This document shows positions 25,461 through 34,277 of a DNA stretch of 64,000 bases, in pieces. The notes under the pieces were generated by a model. It did not search any database. It worked only from the letters and a program-made list of their open reading frames with translations, and was not told the origin of the DNA. This DNA comes from Paenibacillus_AR mesotrionivorans (lineage in GTDB: Bacteria; Bacillota; Bacilli; Paenibacillales; NBRC-103111): NCBI RefSeq assembly GCF_046098205.1, contig NZ_JBJURJ010000028.1, positions 1-64,000 on the forward strand. Direction: 5' to 3'. The number at the start of each line of letters is the position of its first letter. Position 1 is the stretch's first letter. The position numbers and the translations under genes are program-made.

Positions 25461-25500
25461 AAAACGACCGCCGGATATCGCTTTTCCGGCGGTCGTCATT
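25461..25500. terminator. Bidirectional terminator between convergent genes
   Basis: GACCGCCGGA (25466-25475) and TCCGGCGGTC (25485-25494) form a perfect 10-bp stem. The minus-strand exit is GTTTTGTTG and the plus-strand exit GTCATTCTT, so it serves mainly the minus-strand regulator gene. Confidence 0.75.
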
Positions 25501-25501
25501 C

Positions 25502-26665
25502 TTAATTGATGGATATGGATGTCCGTTCGCTTCGGGAGGTAAACCAATGCTTAAACCATTGTTCTATCCGTTCATGCAGGCCTACCCCCAACTCCTCTTG
25601 AAACATTCCTTCCGTAACCTGGTAGTGTTTCATCACGGAGGCAAAATCCCCCATGCCGTCATAGGATTGTAGCAGGAAAAAATGGGCCTCTTCACAGTAA
25701 GGCTGCATCCGCAGAATCCTTGCAGCGATGGTCGCCGCATCCCTGTAACGCCGTTTGGAGAGCAGCGCTTCCGTCAGCCGTAAGGCGTGTAAGGTCCACA
25801 AGCTGCGCAGGCGCACATTTTCCTCCTCTGCCCATATATAATCATATTCACCCAAATAATCGCCTTCATACTGCTCCACCCGTTTCCATAACCGCTCCAG
25901 ACTATCATCATCCCTAAGGTCACGAAGCTCCAGCAGTTCCCGTTCCCACTCGGTACTCTCCAAACAAACCTGCTCAGAGGGTATCCTGTATCCTTCCTCC
26001 AGCCTTACATTTTCTACCGTAATGGGCAGGCCGGATTTTTTAAGGCCCTGCCGCATTTGGTAGACGGCGGTGTAGAGCTGAACTGCGGCCTTATGGGGAT
26101 CGATGTCAGGCCATATGGCTTCAATCAGCTTATCACGGCTAACGGTACGCCCCTTTTGATGAACCAAAAAGGCAAATAGCTCCTCAGCTTTGGTGGTACG
26201 CCACTTAAACGAGCAAGGGGTTCCTGATGCATCCGTGTATCGTAGCAAGGGAAAACAACAGACCTGAACGGACTCGGACTCGATCGGGGCATTCGCTTTC
26301 CGCACGGCTGACCCAATTTTTAATTTCTGGACCGTCCGGGCCAATCTTTTGGTTTCCACAGGTTTAAGCATATAATCAATGGCATTGGCTTCAAAAGCCG
26401 CTAAAGCATGTTCATCAAAAGCCGTTACAAAGACGATTGCTGAATTCGGGCAAACCTCTTCCATATCTCTTGCTATTTCAAGTCCACTTCTTTCCGGCAT
26501 GCTGATATCGAGAAAAATCACGTCGGGCTGCATGGCTTCAGCTGTCCGAAGCGCTTCGCCCGCTTCGGTGCAAATGGCCAACTGTTGCCAATCGGCCACT
26601 TCCTTCAGCTTCTTTTGCAACCACCTGAGGGCTAGCGGTTCATCATCCACCAATAGCGCACGCAT
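25502..26665 (-). CDS. SARP-type response regulator (receiver, winged helix, BTAD)
   Basis: A 387-residue response regulator. The N-terminal receiver has RALLVDDEP, phosphorylation site VIFLDISMPERSG and FDEHALAAFEANAIDYMLKPV. An OmpR-like winged helix follows (KAEELFAFLVHQKGRTVSRDKLIEAIWPD), then a bacterial transcriptional activation domain (BTAD) with helical repeats (LYTAVYQMRQGL, EYDYIWAEEENVRLRSLW, YCEEAHFFLLQSYDGMGD). Such REC-SARP proteins are a Paenibacillus/Bacillus type often paired with DISM sensor kinases. The ATG at 26665 has AAAGGA upstream. The hybrid kinase 1 kb downstream is the obvious partner candidate. Confidence 0.9.
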   Translation of the reverse strand: MRALLVDDEPLALRWLQKKLKEVADWQQLAICTEAGEALRTAEAMQPDVIFLDISMPERSGLEIARDMEEVCPNSAIVFVTAFDEHALAAFEANAIDYMLKPVETKRLARTVQKLKIGSAVRKANAPIESESVQVCCFPLLRYTDASGTPCSFKWRTTKAEELFAFLVHQKGRTVSRDKLIEAIWPDIDPHKAAVQLYTAVYQMRQGLKKSGLPITVENVRLEEGYRIPSEQVCLESTEWERELLELRDLRDDDSLERLWKRVEQYEGDYLGEYDYIWAEEENVRLRSLWTLHALRLTEALLSKRRYRDAATIAARILRMQPYCEEAHFFLLQSYDGMGDFASVMKHYQVTEGMFQEELGVGLHERIEQWFKHWFTSRSERTSISIN

Positions 26666-27009
26666 CCCCAACATCCTTTCTTTGATGTTAAATAATGTAA
26701 ACATAACTGATATATACTTTTCAGATTTATTCTCTCACAAAAATCCTTATACTTCCACTAAAACCCATTCATTTATGTATATTTATGGTATCCTATGGGT
26801 TTTTTTGGTCTCTCCATTATATACCATTTTATATAATTAAATAACTCATTTATTTTAATTTACATATATTAACTATGTAATATTACTGGATGCTTCTACA
26901 CTAGTAATAACCAATTCCTGCATGGTGGGCTTACGTCCATTCCTAAATTCCACACCTCTAATACAATGTTAGCATCGAACGGTATTTCTCCCTGAGGAGT
27001 GGTTAAAAC
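26666..27009. other. AT-rich intergenic region with no gene
   Basis: The 340 bp between the divergent response regulator and the beta-propeller gene are much more AT-rich than their surroundings, especially 26700-26900. They should contain both promoters, but I could not pick hexamers with confidence. No small gene is supported. Confidence 0.6.
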
Positions 27010-28134
27010 GTGGTGAATCCAACCCATGCAGGTATAAACAGCAGCTTCCGCAGCCGGTCATCCGCAGCTTCCCGTTTGGTATACGTGACTTATACCCGTA
27101 TACAGGACGGGAGAGGGTACGTAGGTGTAATCAGCCCTAAGGAGAACAAAATTCTGGCAACGGTCCCGGTTGGACGCAATCCAGGGCCGGTTGCTTTATC
27201 CCCAGATGGGACAACTGTTTATGTAGCCAACCGGGATGATGCCACCTTATCCGTTATCGATACTTCCACCAACCGGGTTTCCGCCCTTCTGCCAACCGGC
27301 ACCAATCCGACCGCAATTCTCATTACACCTGATAACAAACGGACCTACGTGGCCGGTTATGGTGGCAAAGCCATTACAGTCATTGACAATGCAAGCTTCA
27401 CCGTTATCACCACCATATCCCTCCAGGACCATCCCTTTTCACTGACAGTGGACCCTAATGGACGGTTTGTGCTTGCCGCCTGCAAAGGAAGCTCCTCCGG
27501 ACTGGATTCCTACGTCATTATTCATACAGAAGACCATTCGGTCCACATGGAAAGCGGATGTTGGACCTCAGCAGATCATAATCCCATAGCGGTTTCTGCA
27601 AATGGACTTTGGTTTGCCGTTTCCGGTGTTTCCCGTATTGTTATGTGGTCTATCCAAAAAAACAGCTGCCGTTACCACAGCTCCTGGACTCTTGGGCCCC
27701 ATTGGGGTGTGGTCAGTACGGACAACGGACGTTGGCATGGCAACTTTTACTTTATCCGGAATGGTCCTTCCCCAGGTATCCTGCATGCGGAAATCTCCTC
27801 CGGGTTCACAGGTCCACATTTTATTGAAAGCTATAAAGGCCAACGGATTATTGCGGGGTCACCGGATCAACGCAAGATTTGTATTACTATTGCCGGGGAG
27901 CACGATCAACGGCCGGGACTGCACATCATTAAACCACAGGAGGAACAAACATCGCACTTTGTGGAGCTGCAATCCGCTTATGACGTAGGGATTACGGAGG
28001 ACAGCTCCAAAGCCTTCGTTACGGGAGACAACAGTCTTACTCCCGTTGATCTGGCTTCTTATATGCGGGAAGAACCTATTGCCGTCGAAGGCAGGATCCG
28101 GGGGATTGCCGCTTGTTACCGGACGCAAAGCTGA
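27010..28134 (+). CDS. YVTN-type beta-propeller protein
   Basis: A 374-residue protein with several beta-propeller blades. Blade motifs are clear at the start (GRNPGPVALSPDGTTVYVANRDDATLSVID, then GTNPTAILITPDNKRTYVAGYGGKAITVID) and decay toward the C-terminus. No signal peptide is apparent, so it may be cytoplasmic or surface-exposed by another route. Many Paenibacillus have several such lactonase-like or YncE-like proteins with no known role. The GTG start at 27010 has GAGGAG about 10 nt upstream; a second GTG follows directly. Confidence 0.8.
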   Translation: MVNPTHAGINSSFRSRSSAASRLVYVTYTRIQDGRGYVGVISPKENKILATVPVGRNPGPVALSPDGTTVYVANRDDATLSVIDTSTNRVSALLPTGTNPTAILITPDNKRTYVAGYGGKAITVIDNASFTVITTISLQDHPFSLTVDPNGRFVLAACKGSSSGLDSYVIIHTEDHSVHMESGCWTSADHNPIAVSANGLWFAVSGVSRIVMWSIQKNSCRYHSSWTLGPHWGVVSTDNGRWHGNFYFIRNGPSPGILHAEISSGFTGPHFIESYKGQRIIAGSPDQRKICITIAGEHDQRPGLHIIKPQEEQTSHFVELQSAYDVGITEDSSKAFVTGDNSLTPVDLASYMREEPIAVEGRIRGIAACYRTQS

Positions 28135-28152
28135 ATTTTTGCTTTACTCCTG

Positions 28153-28195
28153 GCCGGACTGTCCGGACTACGGATAAATCCGGCTATATTTTTTT
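28153..28195 (+). terminator. Terminator of the beta-propeller gene
   Basis: GCCGGA (28153-28158) and TCCGGC (28179-28184) form the base of a hairpin that includes smaller CGGA/TCCG pairings, followed by TATATTTTTTT. Confidence 0.6.
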
Positions 28196-28282
28196 AAACC
28201 AAACGGACAACCTGTTGCTAGTTTTGCATATAATTCAGTAGACATACTTTTAGCCTGTTCAAATGGGAGGATGCTATAAACC

Positions 28283-29098
28283 TTGAGTTCAAATAAGCTG
28301 ATCCAACTGCCTAACTTTAGTCTTCCGAATGATACCAGAGTAACCTTTTTGGACTCGACGGCCTCCATGGAATCCGCCATTGCCACACTATGGCATTGCC
28401 GCGGCCTCTTTCAGCCAACATTTCAACATGCCTTGCGCAGAGGTGCCCGCCTAATGCCGGAAACGGTGTCGGAGCTACTAGGGACCTGGTTAATATTTAC
28501 CCGCTCGCTGGTATGGCTAAGGGAAGAAACCGTTTATACAACCAACAGGGTGAAGGCCATCCAGCTTGCTCTTGCTGCAGATCCCGAACACCAGAAACTA
28601 GACCGAATCCAAACCGGACTGAAACGGACCAATTCGGCCATGGTGGATACACTGGAGGATATAATGGGACTCCTTGCTTCTCTGGGCACCTTCCCCATGA
28701 CCAAGGAATATCAGCCAGCTGACTGGGCCATTCTGCTCCAACAGACGGATACCATTATCCATCAAGGTGAGACCATTCTGCACAGCATCCTCTCCAGCGG
28801 GCATTGGCTTAGGTCGATTCTTCCTGAAGTTCAGGGAGACTCAGCGGGAATAAATGAAACGGTCATGCCGGAACCTGCCCGAATGGAGCGGCTTCTGCAA
28901 ACCATCCGTGTGGCAGAACGCCATGTGACGAGACTTTATTATGTAAACACAAAAAGCAGCGGCAAACGGAACCGCACGTTTAACCACCTCATCCACTTGT
29001 GCATTCAACTGATGTCCCCTTCCCTCAGGAATAAAAAGTATAAACCGGCCAAACCTTGGCTGAACAGACAAGGAACAAAAAGCAAAAAGCGGCGGTAA
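28283..29098 (+). CDS. Unrecognised helical protein
   Basis: A 271-residue protein that I do not recognise. It is predominantly helical, with a very basic C-terminus (about the last 50 residues: KSSGKRNRTF..., KKYKPAKPW, KSKKRR) and no signal peptide or membrane segment. The first codon is a TTG at 28283; the only strong ribosome site, GGGAGG, lies about 12 nt upstream, which is long. The middle part (WAILLQQTDTIIHQGETILHSILSS) could form a coiled coil. A bidirectional terminator closes it. The basic tail could bind nucleic acid; that is a guess. Confidence 0.6.
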   Translation: MSSNKLIQLPNFSLPNDTRVTFLDSTASMESAIATLWHCRGLFQPTFQHALRRGARLMPETVSELLGTWLIFTRSLVWLREETVYTTNRVKAIQLALAADPEHQKLDRIQTGLKRTNSAMVDTLEDIMGLLASLGTFPMTKEYQPADWAILLQQTDTIIHQGETILHSILSSGHWLRSILPEVQGDSAGINETVMPEPARMERLLQTIRVAERHVTRLYYVNTKSSGKRNRTFNHLIHLCIQLMSPSLRNKKYKPAKPWLNRQGTKSKKRR

Positions 29099-29128
29099 TT
29101 CTCAGTGAAGAGAATTACCACCGTTTTT
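29090..29128. terminator. Bidirectional terminator between convergent genes
   Basis: CGGCGGTAATTCTC and GAGAATTACCACCG form a 14-bp stem with one mismatch, flanked by TTTTT on the plus side and by AAAAAG (CTTTTT on the minus strand) on the other. The left arm includes the stop codon of the plus-strand gene. Confidence 0.85.
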
Positions 29129-29149
29129 CTGTGGTGCAAGCTATTTATC

Positions 29150-30559
29150 CTATTCCAGCCACTGGTAGTGGAAGAAACCTTCCTTGTCCGTACGCTCGTA
29201 GGTGTGGGCGCCGAAGTAGTCGCGTTGGGCCTGCAGCAGGTTGGCCGGCAGGCGGGCGGTACGGTAGCTGTCATAGTAGGACAGGGCCGAGGAGAAGGCC
29301 GGCACCGGAATGCCCAAACGGACTGCAGTGGACACCACCTTGCGCCAGGAATCCTGGTACTTGTGGATGACGCTGCTGAAGTATTCGTCCAGAAGCAGGT
29401 TCTTCAGCTCCGGATTGCGGTCGTAGGCATCCTTGATATTCTGCAAGAACGCTGCACGGATGATGCAGCCGCCGCGGAAGATCATGGCGATACCGCCGTA
29501 GTCCAGATCCCAGCCATACTCCTCGGAGGCGGCCCGCATTTGGGCGAAGCCTTGGGCGTAGGAGCAGATTTTGCTGGCGTAGAGAGCCTGGCGGACCGCT
29601 TCGATAAACTCGGCGCGTTCCACACCCAGATCAGCTGCAGCAGGACCGTTCAGCACCTTGCTGGCCGCAACACGCTCGTCCTTCATAGCAGAGATAAACC
29701 GGGCGAACACGGACTCGGTGATGAGTGACAAGTGCACACCCAGGTCCAGAGAGCTTTGGCTGGTCCACTTGCCGGTGCCCTTCTGTCCAGCTGTATCCTT
29801 GATGATATCCACCATGGGCTTGCCGGTTTCCGGGTCGGTTTTGGTGAAGATATCCGCAGTAATTTCGATCAGGTAGCTGTCCAGCTCACCCTTGTTCCAC
29901 TCTGCGAAGATTTCATGCAGTTCCGCCGGAGTCAGTCCCAGCCCGTCCTTCAAGAGCTGGTAGGCTTCGCAGATCAGCTGCATATCGCCGTATTCGATTC
30001 CGTTATGCACCATCTTCACATAATGGCCGGCTCCGTCCGGGCCGATGTAGATGCAGCAGGGGTCGCCCTTTACCTTGGCGGAGATCGCCGTCAGAATCGG
30101 GGCTACCAGCTCATAAGCATCCTTTTGGCCGCCCGGCATAATGGAGGGGCCCTTCAATGCGCCTTCCTCGCCGCCGGATACGCCGGTGCCGATAAAGCGG
30201 AAGCCCTTGGCCTCCAGCTCCTTGTTGCGGCGCTGGGTGTCCGGGAAATAGGCGTTGCCGCCGTCGATGAGAATATCCCCTTGGTCCAGGTAAGGCAACA
30301 GCTGGTTGATGGTGTCATCCGTCGGTTTGCCTGCCTTCACCATGATCAGAATCCGCCGCGGCGTCTCCAGGGATTGGACAAACTCCTCAACAGAGAAGGC
30401 ACCCTTCAGGTTCTTCCCCGGGTTTTCTTCCAGAATTTCCTTCGTCTTCTCGGGAGAACGGTTATATACGGCAACCGAAAATCCTCTGCTCTCAATATTC
30501 AGAGCCAGGTTCTTGCCCATAACCGCCAGACCGACTACTCCGATTTGCTGCTTGGACAC
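29150..30559 (-). CDS. gnd: 6-phosphogluconate dehydrogenase (decarboxylating)
   Basis: Converts 6-phosphogluconate to ribulose-5-phosphate and CO2 with reduction of NAD(P)+. The 469-residue protein shows the Rossmann loop VVGLAVMGKNLALNI, DGGNAYFPDT, the signature GTGVSGGEEGAL, KMVHNGIEYGDMQLI (catalytic Lys/His-Asn region) and the C-terminal DYFGAHTYERTD, typical of full-length Gnd/GntZ. I chose the GTG at 30559 (SKQQIGVVG...), as the frame upstream has no family match. It is the last gene of the hexuronate/gluconate cluster on this strand and would receive the product of the kinase at 31419-32972. Confidence 0.95.
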   Translation of the reverse strand: MSKQQIGVVGLAVMGKNLALNIESRGFSVAVYNRSPEKTKEILEENPGKNLKGAFSVEEFVQSLETPRRILIMVKAGKPTDDTINQLLPYLDQGDILIDGGNAYFPDTQRRNKELEAKGFRFIGTGVSGGEEGALKGPSIMPGGQKDAYELVAPILTAISAKVKGDPCCIYIGPDGAGHYVKMVHNGIEYGDMQLICEAYQLLKDGLGLTPAELHEIFAEWNKGELDSYLIEITADIFTKTDPETGKPMVDIIKDTAGQKGTGKWTSQSSLDLGVHLSLITESVFARFISAMKDERVAASKVLNGPAAADLGVERAEFIEAVRQALYASKICSYAQGFAQMRAASEEYGWDLDYGGIAMIFRGGCIIRAAFLQNIKDAYDRNPELKNLLLDEYFSSVIHKYQDSWRKVVSTAVRLGIPVPAFSSALSYYDSYRTARLPANLLQAQRDYFGAHTYERTDKEGFFHYQWLE

Positions 30560-30596
30560 GGGTTTCTCATCCTTTCTGATTCGCATTGAAAAAAAA

Positions 30597-31358
30597 TTAT
30601 ATGGTCATGGCTCCGAAGCCGCCGTCCACCCGCAGAAGCGAGCCGGTGACAAAGCTGGACGCTTTCTCGGAAGCCAGGAAAACCGCTGCTCCCTGAAGCT
30701 CGTCGGCATTGCCGAAACGTCCCATGGGTGTATGCCGCATGATGCTCTCCACCCGCTCGGCGGAGAGGATCTGGCGGTTCTGCTCCGCCGGGAAAAAGCC
30801 CGGAATAATAGCATTGACCCTGACGCCGCCGGGAGCGAATTCCCGGGCCAGGTATTGGGTAATATTGTTGACTGCGCCCTTGGAGGCGGAGTAGGTGAAC
30901 ACCTTGGACAGAGGCGGTCCGGAGGATACGGAGGAAATGTTGATAATGCTGCCTCCCCTGCCGGATTCCATCATGACCTTGCCGAAGATCTGGCAGGCCA
31001 GCACCACACTCTTCAGGTTCACATCCATAATCTTGTCCCATTCTTCCATGGGGAGCTCGAAAAAGGGAGTGGCGCTGTTGACGCCCGGACAATTCATCAG
31101 GACATCCACGTGTCCGGTCCAGTCCAGCACCTCCTGAAGCACACGCTTCAGGTCGTCAGGATTGACGGCGTCCGCCTGGAAAGCCTTGGCCTTGCCGCCG
31201 GCTGCCTCCACCTTGGCGCATACCGCCAGGGACTTCTCCTGATTGCGCCCGACGATGGCCACATGGGCGCCTTGCGCTCCCAAGCCTTCCGCCATAGAGC
31301 CGCCGAGTGTACTGTTGCCGCCGATAATAACAGCCGTTTTTCCGGTTAAATCGAACAT
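30597..31358 (-). CDS. SDR oxidoreductase, probably D-fructuronate reductase (mannonate oxidoreductase)
   Basis: A 253-residue short-chain dehydrogenase. The cofactor loop is GGNSTLGGSMAEGL, with the Ser-Tyr-Lys triad in ISSVSSGPPLSKVFTYSASKGA. The segment PGFFPAEQNRQIL and the HTPMGRFG loop resemble the SDR-type mannonate oxidoreductase (UxuB/YjmF) of bacilli, which reduces D-fructuronate to D-mannonate; gluconate 5-dehydrogenase is the main alternative. The ATG at 31358 is chosen because MFDLTGKTAVIIGG is the usual family start, though the ribosome site is weak. Position between the kinase and gnd supports a role in sugar-acid breakdown. Confidence 0.82.
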   Translation of the reverse strand: MFDLTGKTAVIIGGNSTLGGSMAEGLGAQGAHVAIVGRNQEKSLAVCAKVEAAGGKAKAFQADAVNPDDLKRVLQEVLDWTGHVDVLMNCPGVNSATPFFELPMEEWDKIMDVNLKSVVLACQIFGKVMMESGRGGSIINISSVSSGPPLSKVFTYSASKGAVNNITQYLAREFAPGGVRVNAIIPGFFPAEQNRQILSAERVESIMRHTPMGRFGNADELQGAAVFLASEKASSFVTGSLLRVDGGFGAMTI

Positions 31359-31418
31359 GTTCACGCCTGAATCGTTCCTTCCCGTATTCAAAATTTGACG
31401 AAGCTGAAGCTGAAGAAA

Positions 31419-32972
31419 CTACAGTTGCTCCTTCTGGAATGCGGCAATTTCGTCAAATTCCCGGCTCAACTGATGATACACTTTTTGGTAAAGGGGTGTC
31501 AAACGCTTATAGACGTCGTGGTTCTCCTGATGCTTTACATGCCGCGTTCCCGCTTTGACCCAATTGTGGATGCCGGAGAAATCCTTGACCTCGCCCATGG
31601 CGAACAGCCCCAATTGTGCTGCTCCCAGTCCGGATGCCTCGATGGCGTCCGGAACGGACAGGGTGGTGCCCATGACATCCGCCAGCATCTGGCGCCAGAA
31701 TTCGGAACGGGCAAAACCGCCCGACGCCCGGATTTCCTCCGGTTCGCCCACCAGACCGGTTAATGCCTCGGCCACGGAGTGGATGCGGTACATCACTCCT
31801 TCAAGCACTGCGCGGATCATATGGCTTTTGGTGTGAGCCAAAGAGAGGCCGAAGTATACGCCTCTGGCATTGGCATTCCAGTACGGCGCCCGTTCCCCTG
31901 CCAGCAGGGGCAGGAAGATCAGACCGCCGGAACCGGCAGGCACCGACGCGGCCAATTGGGTGAGGTAATCGTAGGGGTCCATGCCCCGGCGTCTCCCCTC
32001 TTCGGCCTCCAAGGTTGCCAGGGTGTCCCGCACCCAGCGGAACATAATGCCGCCGTTATTGATGGCGCCGCCCACCACCCAGAAGTCCTCCTTCAGGGCG
32101 TAGCAGAACAGCCGTCCCTCCGGATCGGTCAAGGGCTTGCGGGTCACCGCCCGCACAGCGCCGCTGGTGCCGATGGAGACGGCCCAGACCCCATGCTCGA
32201 AGGCACCGGAGCCCAGGTTGGCCAATACGCCGTCAGATGCACCCACCACACCCGGTGTGGAGGGGTTGATGCCCATGCGGCGGGCGATGCCCGCTTCAAT
32301 CCCTTCCATCACATGGACGGTAGAGACGGGGGTGGACAGACGGTCCGGCGTAATGCCGGCCAGAACCAGCGCTTCCTTATCCCACTCCAGATGGTTCAGG
32401 TTAAACAGCCCCGTGGCGCTGGCGATGGAATAATCCACCACATACTGCCCGAACCAGCGGTGCATGACATATTCCTTGATGCCGATGAACTTGTAGGCAT
32501 TCCGGTGGATGTCCGGCATGCTGTCCTTCATCCATACCAGCTTCACGAAAGGAGACATGGGATGAATAGGAGTACCGGTGCGCATATAGATGGAGCGGCC
32601 TTTATGCTCCTTCTTAATGATGTCCGCCGTTTGCACAGCCCGGTTATCCGCCCAGGTAATCAGGTTGGTTAACGGTTTACCTTGCTCATCTACGGCGATG
32701 AGTCCGTGCATGGCGGAGCTGAAGGAGATACACAACAGCTTATCCGCCGGAATATCCGCTTTGGTCATCACTGCCGCCACCGCTCCGGTTACGGCCTCAC
32801 AGATTTCGTCCGGGTCCTGCTCCGCCACATCCGCCCGGGGGGTGAACATGGGGTATTCCACGGAATGGCCGGCCATCACGTGGCCGTCCGTTCCGCGAAT
32901 CACCAGCGTCTTGGCGCTGGTGGTGCCGATATCTACTGCCAGAATATAAGGCTTCGCTGCCAGTTGACTCAT
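31419..32972 (-). CDS. gntK: FGGY-family sugar-acid kinase, probably gluconokinase
   Basis: A 517-residue FGGY kinase. The N-terminal phosphate loop is DIGTTSAKTLV, the second ATP-site segment is VSIGTSGAVRAV, GGAINNGGIMFRW is the gluconokinase-like adenosine-site motif, and FLPLLAGERAPYWN and ASGGFARSEFWRQMLAD complete the FGGY signatures. Gluconokinase is favoured over xylulokinase by the GG.INNGG motif and by the adjacent gnd gene. The ATG at 32972 touches the stop codon of the LarA-like gene, so the pair is translationally coupled. Confidence 0.87.
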   Translation of the reverse strand: MSQLAAKPYILAVDIGTTSAKTLVIRGTDGHVMAGHSVEYPMFTPRADVAEQDPDEICEAVTGAVAAVMTKADIPADKLLCISFSSAMHGLIAVDEQGKPLTNLITWADNRAVQTADIIKKEHKGRSIYMRTGTPIHPMSPFVKLVWMKDSMPDIHRNAYKFIGIKEYVMHRWFGQYVVDYSIASATGLFNLNHLEWDKEALVLAGITPDRLSTPVSTVHVMEGIEAGIARRMGINPSTPGVVGASDGVLANLGSGAFEHGVWAVSIGTSGAVRAVTRKPLTDPEGRLFCYALKEDFWVVGGAINNGGIMFRWVRDTLATLEAEEGRRRGMDPYDYLTQLAASVPAGSGGLIFLPLLAGERAPYWNANARGVYFGLSLAHTKSHMIRAVLEGVMYRIHSVAEALTGLVGEPEEIRASGGFARSEFWRQMLADVMGTTLSVPDAIEASGLGAAQLGLFAMGEVKDFSGIHNWVKAGTRHVKHQENHDVYKRLTPLYQKVYHQLSREFDEIAAFQKEQL

Positions 32973-32973
32973 G

Positions 32974-34242
32974 TTAGAAAAGATCCCCTTCCTCGTTGAA
33001 TGCCAGCTCATAGGGCTCTGACAGAATTTCTATATCCGGATGGCCCTTGGCCTCTTCCAGAAGGGTTTCGGAGATTTCGATTTCACCCAGGTGCAGGGTA
33101 TCCCGGATACGGACCAGCCGGCAGGTGGTGTAGTCCAGAATGTTGCAGGTTTTCACCGCCGCCTGAATGGTCAGCTTCTGGTTGGCCAAGGTGGTGGCGA
33201 TTTTGGTAGGTGCGCACACGGTAGAGGTCAGGCCGTTGGCATAGGTAGCCGGACGGTCCATTTTGTCTACAAGGCGCTGGGTGGTGAAATCCGCTGTGCC
33301 CACACCGTTGGCATTACCCTTGGTTTCCGGCGTCAGGTCCATCACCACCATCTTGGTCACATCCGGACCGCCATGGGCGTACGGAGTGGGATAACGGCCG
33401 GTGATATTGGGGTCCATACCGTCGCCGCTGATGTTTTTGCCGATGTAGTCGATCACCAGCACATCCAGCTGATCGAAGAGAATCCGCGGCAGGCGGGACT
33501 TGGCTTCCTTCAGAAGCTCCTCCTCGCGGCTTTCAATATCAGCTGCGGCTAGAGCCTCGACTCCGCAGGTTTCATCATAGGCATTCTCAATCAGCGCGAT
33601 GCCGAATACAATGGGCAGCTTGCTCAGCATAATGTTGGCCATAGCCGGCACATTCTCTGCCATGTACTTAAAGCCCAACTGATGACAGGCTTCGGCGCCT
33701 TTTTGTTTGCCCAGGCCGATGGAGATCATCTTCATGATCCCGCTTTCGATCCGGCCGCGGAAGGCGGTGTGGGGTTTAACCCGGTTGATCACCACAATAG
33801 CGTCGGCTTCGTTGGCGTATTTGTCCACATAAACCGGCAGACCGTTGGGCAGTTCGTCCAGCTTCACCACTTCCATAGTGGAACGGATGGACACCCCCAT
33901 TGTGTCCTCATCGATGCCCAGGTGATGCAGCACTTCCTTCTGGCCTTCGGCTGTAGCCCCGCCGTGGCTGCCCATACAAGGTACGATGAAGGGCTCTGCG
34001 CCGATGGCCTTGATGGCATCCACTGTGGCGCGGGTGATGGCCGCAATGTTGGCGATGCCCCGGCTGCCTACGGCAACCGCTACCTGCTGGCCAGGTTTGA
34101 TAGCATCCAGCGTTCCGGGTTTTTTCAGTTCTTCCTGGAGGGTGGCAACCGGATCGGCAAGCTTCGTGTTATCAAAACGCTGGCGGATGCGCACGACCCG
34201 TGGTACCGGAATATCGCGCAGCAGTGTATCCAAGATGCTCAT
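32974..34242 (-). CDS. LarA-like nickel-dependent racemase/epimerase (DUF2088)
   Basis: A 422-residue protein of the lactate racemase LarA superfamily. Candidate cofactor and nickel residues are R61 (VGSRGIA), H93 (GSHGGATAEG), H158 (RVKPHTAFRG), K171 and H187 (EACHQLGF), following the Arg-His-His-Lys-His order of LarA. LarA homologues are known with activity on other 2-hydroxy acids, including, as I recall, D-gluconate 2-epimerase, which interconverts D-gluconate and D-mannonate. Its place between a tagaturonate epimerase and a gluconokinase fits that activity. The NPN cofactor genes larB, larC and larE are not in this window and must be elsewhere if the protein is active. Confidence 0.85.
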   Translation of the reverse strand: MSILDTLLRDIPVPRVVRIRQRFDNTKLADPVATLQEELKKPGTLDAIKPGQQVAVAVGSRGIANIAAITRATVDAIKAIGAEPFIVPCMGSHGGATAEGQKEVLHHLGIDEDTMGVSIRSTMEVVKLDELPNGLPVYVDKYANEADAIVVINRVKPHTAFRGRIESGIMKMISIGLGKQKGAEACHQLGFKYMAENVPAMANIMLSKLPIVFGIALIENAYDETCGVEALAAADIESREEELLKEAKSRLPRILFDQLDVLVIDYIGKNISGDGMDPNITGRYPTPYAHGGPDVTKMVVMDLTPETKGNANGVGTADFTTQRLVDKMDRPATYANGLTSTVCAPTKIATTLANQKLTIQAAVKTCNILDYTTCRLVRIRDTLHLGEIEISETLLEEAKGHPDIEILSEPYELAFNEEGDLF

Positions 34243-34277
34243 GACTATAACCTCCGTATATTGAAATGGTTAGGTTC

